This document shows positions 58,042-64,000 of a stretch of 64,000 nt of DNA, one piece after another. Below the pieces are notes generated by a model. It was given only the letters and a program-made list of their open reading frames with translations. It did no database searches and was not told the DNA's origin. The number at the start of each line of letters is the position of its first letter. The stretch's first letter is position 1. Both the position numbers and the translations under genes were made by a program. The stretch spans positions 168,412 to 232,411 of the forward strand of contig JAOWBW010001317.1 of the NCBI GenBank assembly GCA_026119855.1, in the 5' to 3' direction. This DNA is from Campanula takesimana. Lineage: Eukaryota; Streptophyta; Magnoliopsida; Asterales; Campanulaceae.

Positions 58042-61000
58042 ATGGCTGGAAACGCTAAGAAGAAGAAGGATCTCTGGTATTTGGATAGTGGATGCTCACG
58101 ACACATGACTGGAGATTCAGAACTACTCTGCAGTTTCATCCAAATGAAAGGTCCCCCAGTAGTTTTTGGTAACAACAAGAAAGGAAAAACAGTAGGATAT
58201 GGAGCAATCAAACGAGGAAAAGTGACTATTGAAAGTGTGTCACTAGTAGAAGGACTCAAGCACAACCTTCTCTCCATATCTCAGTTTTGTGACAAAGGAA
58301 TGAACTGCATCTTCACATCAACTAGCTGTTATATCAAAGATGCTTCCTCTGGAGTCACACTACTGACTGGCAACAGAACATGTGATGTTTATATAATTTA
58401 TTTAAGCAATATTGTTTCTATTGCTGACCTCTGTTTTGTAGCCAAAAATATAAGTGAAAGCAGCTGGTTATGGCATAAGCGGCTCAGCCACTTGAACTTC
58501 AAGTATCTAGCAAAACTGCACAGGGATGCTCTAGTAAAAGGACTACCCAAAGTGGCTGACCATCATGATGAAAAGTGTAAAGCATGCCAGCTTGGAAAGC
58601 AGCCCAAACAGTCATTTCCTAGTAAAACCGCGCCCTCAACGAACCGCTGTTTGCAACTTCTGCACATGGATTTATTTGGACCTGTCCCAACCGCCAGTAT
58701 AGGAGGAAACCGCTATACACTTGTGGTAGTTGATGATTATTAAAGATATACATGGGTGGAAATGATGGCCTCTAAAGATGATACTTATAGCATCGTAACC
58801 GCTCTCTTTAGACAGCTCCAAACTCAGAAATTGGATGACATTGTTGCCGTGCGTTCAAATAATGGAACCGAATTTACAAACAATGGTGTTGCCCAATATT
58901 GTGATGATCATGGAATTGATCATAATTTCTCTGTCGCTGGAGTTCCACAACAGAATGGAGTAGTGGAAAGAAAGAACAGAACTTTGATTGAAGCCGGGAA
59001 GACTATGATTGCAGAAGCCAAGCTTCCCAAATACTTCTGGGCCGAATCTGTCAATACCGCATGTTTCACCCAAAACCGCTCCCTCATCATCAAAGTTTAC
59101 AACAAGACTCCTTATGAATTGTGGAGAGGCAGACCACCCAACATTGCCTTCTTCAAGATATTTGGATGCAAGTGTTACATCTTGTACAATGGCAAAGAGC
59201 ATCGAGGTAAATTTGATGCTAAGGCCGATGAAGGTATTTTTGTTGGTTATTCTAAACACTCCAAAGCTTTTCGCTGTTTCAATAAGACATCTTTAAAAAT
59301 TGTAGAGTCAGTCCATGTTACATTTGATGAACATGCTCTCCTTGAGCCACATACAGCTCCAAATGTTGCTAATGATTTTAGTGAATTTGAGACAGGCACT
59401 AGACATAGAGCAACTGACAACCATCCTACTCAAACCGCTACATCCAGTTCTTCAGCCGCACCTACTCAAACCGTTGATGGTGTAACTGTTGAACCGCTGT
59501 CTTCTGATCCCATTCAAACTGTTGAACCAGTTCCAAATCTAACCTTCAATGAAGACTTCAATGATTATCAAGATGATCCTCCTCTGGAAAATCTTCAAGA
59601 AATTGTGGTTCAAGACAATCTCCCTCCTGAAATTAATGAGCATGGAGACCATCCAACTGCCAATGTTATTGGTCCTATCAGTACTGGTGTCCAAACCAGA
59701 GGGAGTTTGACTCACAGAGATAATCACAGTTTGTTCTCAACTGCTCTGTTATCTCAGATGGAACCGAAGAAGGTAGATGAAGCTCTAAGTGATCCAAGTT
59801 GGGTAATTGCAATGCAAGAAGAGCTTAATCAGTTTGAAAGATGCAAAGTTTGGACTCTAGTTCCAAGGCCCAGCGATCACACTGTAATTGGAACAAAATG
59901 GGTTTATAGAAACAAGATGGATGAAAGTGGTGCTATAACAAGAAACAAAGATAGGTTGGTTGCTCAAGGCTATAGGCAAGAAGAAGGCATAGACTATGAT
60001 GAAACTTTTGCCCCTGTTGCCAGACTTGAAGCCATAAGATTGTTCCTGGCCTATGCATCCTTCAAGAAATTCAAGTTATATCAAATGGATGTGAAGAGTG
60101 CATTTCTAAATGGTGAACTACAAGAATAAGTTTATGTAGCCCAACCGCCAGGATTTGAAGACAACAAACTTCCAAATCATGTCTTCAAACTCAAGAAAGC
60201 ATTGTATGGACTCAAACAAGCTCCAAGAGCATGGTATGACACTCTATCTAAATTTCTTATTGAACAAGGCTTCTCTCGAGGTAAAATTGATACAACTCTA
60301 TTTATAGCTAAACACAAAAGTCATTCATTATTAGTTCAAATATATGTTGATGATATTATTTTCGGTTCTACTAATGAAACTATGTGTGTTAAGTTTGAGA
60401 AGCTAATGAAGAGTAAATTTGAAATGAGTATGATGGGAGAGTTGACATTCTTTCTTGGACTCCAAGTCAAGCAATGCCATGATGGGATATTTATCAACCA
60501 AGCCAAATACACTAAAGATTTGATAAAGAAGTTCGGGCTTGAAACCGCTAAACCAATTGATACCCCAATGCCTAAGGCCTGCAGTTTGGATCGAGATGAA
60601 CATGGTAAGAAAGTTGATCAAACTCTCTACCGAGGTATGATTGGCTCTCTACTTTACTTAACTGCTAGTAGGCCAGATATCATGTTTAGTGTTTGTGTTT
60701 GTGCTAGATTTCAAGCTGACCCTAGAGAATCTCATCTTATTGCTGTTAAACGTATTATTAGATATTTATGTGGATCTGTTAACTTTGGACTTTGGTACTC
60801 CAAAGAATCTTCATTTGATCTATTTGGTTATTCAGATGCTGACTTTGCAGCATGTAAGATAAGCAGAAAGAGCACAAGTGGTACTTGTCAGTTCCTTGGA
60901 ACGCGGCTTGTATCATGGTCCAGCAAGAAACAAGCGTCGGTTTCAGGCTCAACTGCTGAAGCTGAATATATAGCGGCTGGAAGCTGTTGCTCTCAAATTC

Positions 61001-61286
61001 TCTGGATGAAACAACAGTTGGAGGACTACGGGATATTTGAACAAAACTGCCCTATCTACTGTGATAGCACTGCTGCAATATCCATCTCCAACAATCTAGC
61101 TCAGCACTAAAAAACCAAGCACATCAACATAAGATATCATTTCCTCAAAGACCATGTTGAAAGAAAAACATTTTTCTAGCAAAGGTGGGAACAGATGATC
61201 AAATTGCTGACATCCTCACCAAACCGCTTGAAAATTCCAGGTTCTATCACTTACGAGGAGAAATGGGTATGTTAGAACTAACTTAA
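58042..61286 (+). pseudogene. SIR-3 pol (protease, integrase, RT, RNase H)
   Basis: One frame runs from about 58015, with ATGGCTGG at 58042 as the conserved start. Protease: WYLDSGCSRHMTGD. Pre-integrase: LWHKRLSHLNFKYLAKL and CKACQLGKQ. Integrase: LLHMDLFGPVPTAS, an AVRSNNGTEFT segment (SIR-2 has SDNG; the Asp is changed to Asn), and GVPQQNGVVERKNRTL. RT: MDVKSAFLNGELQE, KQAPRAWYDTLSKF, and an intact YVDDIIFGS. RNase H: ADFAACKISRKSTSGTC and AEAEYIAAGSCCSQILWMKQ. Stops at 58741, 60127 and 61108 and a frameshift after 61150 disrupt it. Ends MGMLELT-stop. Confidence 0.92.
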
Positions 61287-61802
61287 GATATCATATCTAT
61301 ATATATTATTTTTAATATCTTTTGTTTAAGTGTTTTGGCTATGCTTAGAAAAGTCATCTAGTATGCGGTTCTGTCATCATTGAAACCGCATCAATAAATG
61401 GTTCGGTACAAGATACTCCATCAAACTAACGAGTCAAATGAATGAAATCGGTTCTTTCAAAACCGACAAGAAAGCAAAGTCATTCGGTTTAAACATATAA
61501 ACCGCCATCAGATTAGAGAGACATCAGTTTCATGAAAAACCGCTGATGACGTAAGGTAAGTCGGTTTGCTCAATCAAACTGCTCAGGTATAAAATTGCAT
61601 TTTAGTCCCTACTTTATGTCATATCAATTATAAGGACCCTTTTGCAATTTTCTCTGCCGCATTAAATTCTATGTGACGTGGGACGTCATCTGGAGATAAT
61701 CGTGCGCCGTTCTCGTCGTTCCATTACCCGAGGAACAGTTGATTGAGTATAAAAGACAAAGTTTATTTCTTTTTAACTTTTTACCTTCTTCCACATTTGC
61801 GT

Positions 61803-61836
<34 letters not shown>

Positions 61837-61891
61837 GCACTCTGTTCTCAACCTCCAATATTTCCCATACTTTTTTCTTTCAATATTTAAA
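61287..61891 (+). promoter_or_regulatory. SIR-3 pol-ORF3 gap: motif block, promoter and CT-repeat leader
   Basis: At about 61362-61570 there are eight or so AACCGC/GCGGTT-type motifs and related CGGTT copies. Then TGACGT (61674-61679) and ACGTCA (61683-61688), an inverted pair of bZIP-type ACGT sites; TATAAAAG at 61748-61755; a CT repeat at about 61806-61834; and the ORF3 ATG at 61892. Spacing (about 60 bases from the ACGT sites to TATA, 137 bases from TATA to ATG) is right for a plant promoter. SIR-2 shows the same order without the ACGT pair. Confidence 0.6.
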
Positions 61892-61957
61892 ATGGCACCT
61901 AAGAAATCATCTGATCCTTCTGCTCTATCTACATCTAAAACATCCAAAGGCGATATG
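61892..61957 (+). CDS. SIR-3 ORF3, exon 1
   Basis: Twenty-two codons, MAPKKSSDPSALSTSKTSKG then DM, followed by the donor GTATGA at 61958. Unspliced, translation would end at the TGA overlapping the donor. Compared with SIR-2 exon 1 it shares M-x-P-K-(K/R)-S, a polar Ser/Thr/Lys-rich middle and the final acidic-Met before the donor. The frame could extend upstream to 61739 but that part lies in the TATA/CT-repeat leader and is not conserved. The N-terminus is polar; no signal peptide. Confidence 0.68.
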
Positions 61958-62506
61958 GTATGATTTCTTGAACCCTTCACTCTAGCATTTCATATTTTTC
62001 CGCCATTGTTGTTCGAAAAAGCTTGTTCGTCTTCTCATATTTTTACTTGCCTTTTCTTTCAATTTTGGTTGATTATGATTACATATGTTCATATATGCTA
62101 GGTTTAATGTTTATGTCTTGTCTTTTGTTCAATTTTTGAACAATTTTGATTTTTGGGTTTTTGGGTGTTCCTTCGTATTTCTCTGGATACTACATTCTGG
62201 GTTTATTATTTGAACTTGGTATTTTAGAACTTTGTTAGTATCTGCGTTTTTCGAGTCTTTTGGTATACTTCTTTCTTAATTTGGTTAAGTTTTTATTTTG
62301 CATGTTTATCCCCTGCTCATCATGTTCTTCATGCATTCAAATGCTTTTCCAAATTCTTTCCATGTCTAGTTTTGGGTGTTTACCATTTTACCCCTGGTTT
62401 GCTTCAACCGCCTTTTTCATTGTTAGAATTCCTTGTAGCAGTTTGAATGCTTGGTTTGTTCAAACTGCTTGCACCAAACTCTTACTAACTTTGATTATTT
62501 TTTTAG
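61958..62506 (+). other. SIR-3 ORF3 intron
   Basis: 549 bp, T-rich, with donor GTATGA, a perfect TACTAAC branch-site consensus at 62483-62489, and acceptor ATTTTTTTTAG ending at 62506. Both exons are phase 0 here, as in SIR-2. The sequence has stops in all three frames and one CCGCC-type motif near 62410. Confidence 0.68.
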
Positions 62507-64000
62507 GATGAATCCAACTTTGTACCTGGATCTCAGATCATCAAAGCCGAATTTGAAGCCGATGCAGTTGGAAGAAAACTGCTTACCCTACTGGAATCGT
62601 CAAAACTGCTGCCACTATTCCAGTTGGATGAACCGAAGTTTGACAAAAGGCTTTGTGCAGAATTCTTTGACAATGGGATTGTCTGTGAGGTACCCCTTTT
62701 TAATGGTAAAGGTGAAGAGATCAGAGACTTAGAGTCTGGGGAAGTGAAGACTGAAAATGCCATCAAGTCCACTGTCAGGACAAAGGATGTAGTTTTATCT
62801 GCTTCAAAGGTTGCTATCTTGGCTGGACAGGAGAATTCTGGAATCCTTTCTATCAAACCAGAGTTAGTCAGCAGAACTACTGAGGAGCTCTTGGGGGTCT
62901 CTGCCTTCAACACTAAGTCCACCCCCAAGAAGGAGTTTGGAGAAGTAATGGTGATGTTGTGTGATTTAGTAGACACTGGAGTGATGTGCAAGAATGGCAA
63001 TCACAACAATTTCACTTCTGAGCAGTACAACTACTGCGTGGCTATCTACAAAGGGAAGAAGCTGCAATGGCCAAGGATCATCATGCAAGAAATGATTAAT
63101 GCCCTCAGCCGCCATACTTCTGCCAAAGCCGCTGGAAAAACAAAGATCAGAACTCACTGCAAACTCTTAACTAAGTTCCTTCATCAGGATTCTGTGATCT
63201 TTAAGGCTTCTGTGGCCAATGAAGCTGAGTGGGTGCAACCGAATGAGAAGACCTTGTTTGGTGCTTCAAAGCTTGATGCTTTCAGAACCGCGTTTGGATG
63301 GCAGTTTGCACAAGAGGTATGGTCTGCTGATCCTCTGCCTGAAGAACAGAGAGGTCCCTTTCCTGAGGCTCGGCTCAATAAGTCAGGCAAACCTTATGCT
63401 GGTGCCATAGCAGATCATGCCGCTGCTACTAGAGCTAGAGAAGCTGCTCAAACTGCCACCCTGAATAGGCTAGGAGTTAGCCTGGATGGAACTGAGGCTC
63501 CGGTTGAGAGGGAGTCTGCGGTTGAGGGGGAGCCTGCAATTCCTGCGGCTCAACCCAGGGAAACCGCGGCTCCAAGAAAGAAGAAAGCCAAACTTGCTGA
63601 AACTTCCAAACCCTCATCCATTCTTCCTCCAAAACCGATCTTACCAAAATCCTTCCTCATTCTATCCAATCCCTCTTCTGAACCGCTTCCACCTTACTCT
63701 AAACCAATTCCCTTCACAAAACCATCTCCTCATATCCCTTCTAAACCTCAGATAAAACCCCTTTCCCCAATCAAGCCAAATGTTGAAAAATCAATAAACT
63801 TTGCACAAGATGTGAATCTGGTGAGAAAAATGAAAGCCTCCACCTCTGAACCCAAACCTACCTCTCCTCCAAAATCCCCTCTCAAACTGCCAACTGTTCA
63901 ATTCACTGAAGAACAGTTGCAGCTAATCTTTTCTACTCTTCCCAATCTTAAACCGCCTACTCAAACCGAGCCTGAGCAGACCGAAGTGTCTGAGGGTGCG
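62507..64000 (+). CDS. SIR-3 ORF3, exon 2 (open to window end)
   Basis: Open for 498 codons from DESNFVPGS to the window edge with no stop. Conserved with SIR-2: LLPLFQLDEPKFDKRLCAEFF (residues about 32-52), FTSEQYNYCVAIYKGKK (169-185; SIR-2 has its equivalent at 164), LQWPRIIMQEM and GKTKIRTHCKLLTKF (near 210-224). After residue 300 it becomes Ala-, Glu- and then Pro/Ser/Lys-rich, with a basic PRKKKAKLAE cluster near 355. No membrane span. It faintly resembles plant proteins of unknown function annotated as putative plant transposon proteins; I am not sure of that. Staying open beside a broken pol suggests constraint or youth. Function unknown. Confidence 0.7.

Larger units (their letters stand above)
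54093..64000 (+). mobile_element. SIR-3, Sirevirus-like copia element (runs off the window)
   Basis: 5' LTR (54093-55552), iMet primer site (55555-55566), gag (55617-57976), pol (58042-61286) and an ORF3 gene (61892 to beyond 64000). Its 3' LTR lies outside. It is the same family as SIR-1 and homologous to SIR-2 throughout the coding regions. Gag and pol carry stops and frame changes, while ORF3 is open as far as visible. Confidence 0.9.

Overview
The window is repeat-rich plant nuclear DNA, almost certainly from a eudicot. It is AT-rich and essentially every recognisable coding region belongs to a transposable element: Ty1/copia and Ty3/gypsy LTR retrotransposons with plant-type primer-binding sites, Stowaway-, hAT- and CACTA-type MITEs, and a possible Helitron terminus. 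I found no host gene, tRNA, rRNA or CRISPR array. The species cannot be named from the sequence.

Layout (the labels are mine). 1-2685: RT-A, a minus-strand gypsy-like element, inserted into RT-B (2686-~5676, minus, Tat-like gag/protease), which itself sits in the leader of RT-D (~5677-~7980, minus, copia). 7999-10717: a possible Helitron end, a triplicated MITE-containing tandem repeat, a CACTA MITE and a CACTA-like element with a palindromic repeat array. 10718-13220: SIR-1, LTR and gag of a Sirevirus-like copia element, broken at 13220. 13221-47934: NAG-1, a plus-strand gypsy element with gag and protease but no RT. It holds NAG-2 (14066-19363, minus, same type) in its 5' LTR and SIR-2 (24985-47366, plus, Sirevirus-like) in its 3' LTR. 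SIR-2 in turn holds TEK (33789-42791, minus, a complete chromovirus). 47935-54092: COP-H, an old decayed copia element into which NAG-1 inserted. 54093-64000: SIR-3, same family as SIR-1, inserted in the COP-H LTR and running off the window. Target-site duplications set the nesting order: taaat for NAG-2, ggttg for SIR-2, atgcg for TEK.

The most interesting system is in the two Sirevirus-like families. Downstream of pol, both SIR-2 and SIR-3 carry what looks like a separate spliced gene: a TATA box, a CT-rich leader, a short first exon starting M-(A/G)-P-K-(K/R)-S and ending at a phase-0 GT donor right after a Met codon, an intron, and a long second exon whose protein is homologous between the families. 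In SIR-3 exon 2 is open for 498 codons to the window edge although gag and pol are broken. The protein has no visible membrane segment but has basic, nuclear-localisation-like clusters. Each family is also studded with its own short motif (GCGCC-type in SIR-2, AACCGC-type in SIR-1/SIR-3) at matching places: LTR, the pol-to-ORF3 gap and, in SIR-2, the intron.

A related pattern runs through the other elements. RT-A, RT-D/COP-H, NAG-1, NAG-2 and TEK each carry family-specific GC-rich palindromes arranged as close pairs, in the LTR and sometimes the leader. NAG-1 and NAG-2 share about 1.5 kb of non-coding sequence in place of RT, RNase H and most of integrase, so they form a gag-only non-autonomous family that a TEK-like element could mobilise. 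NAG-2 has also lost its 5' LTR, which is replaced by a 39-bp inverted copy of its LTR tip.
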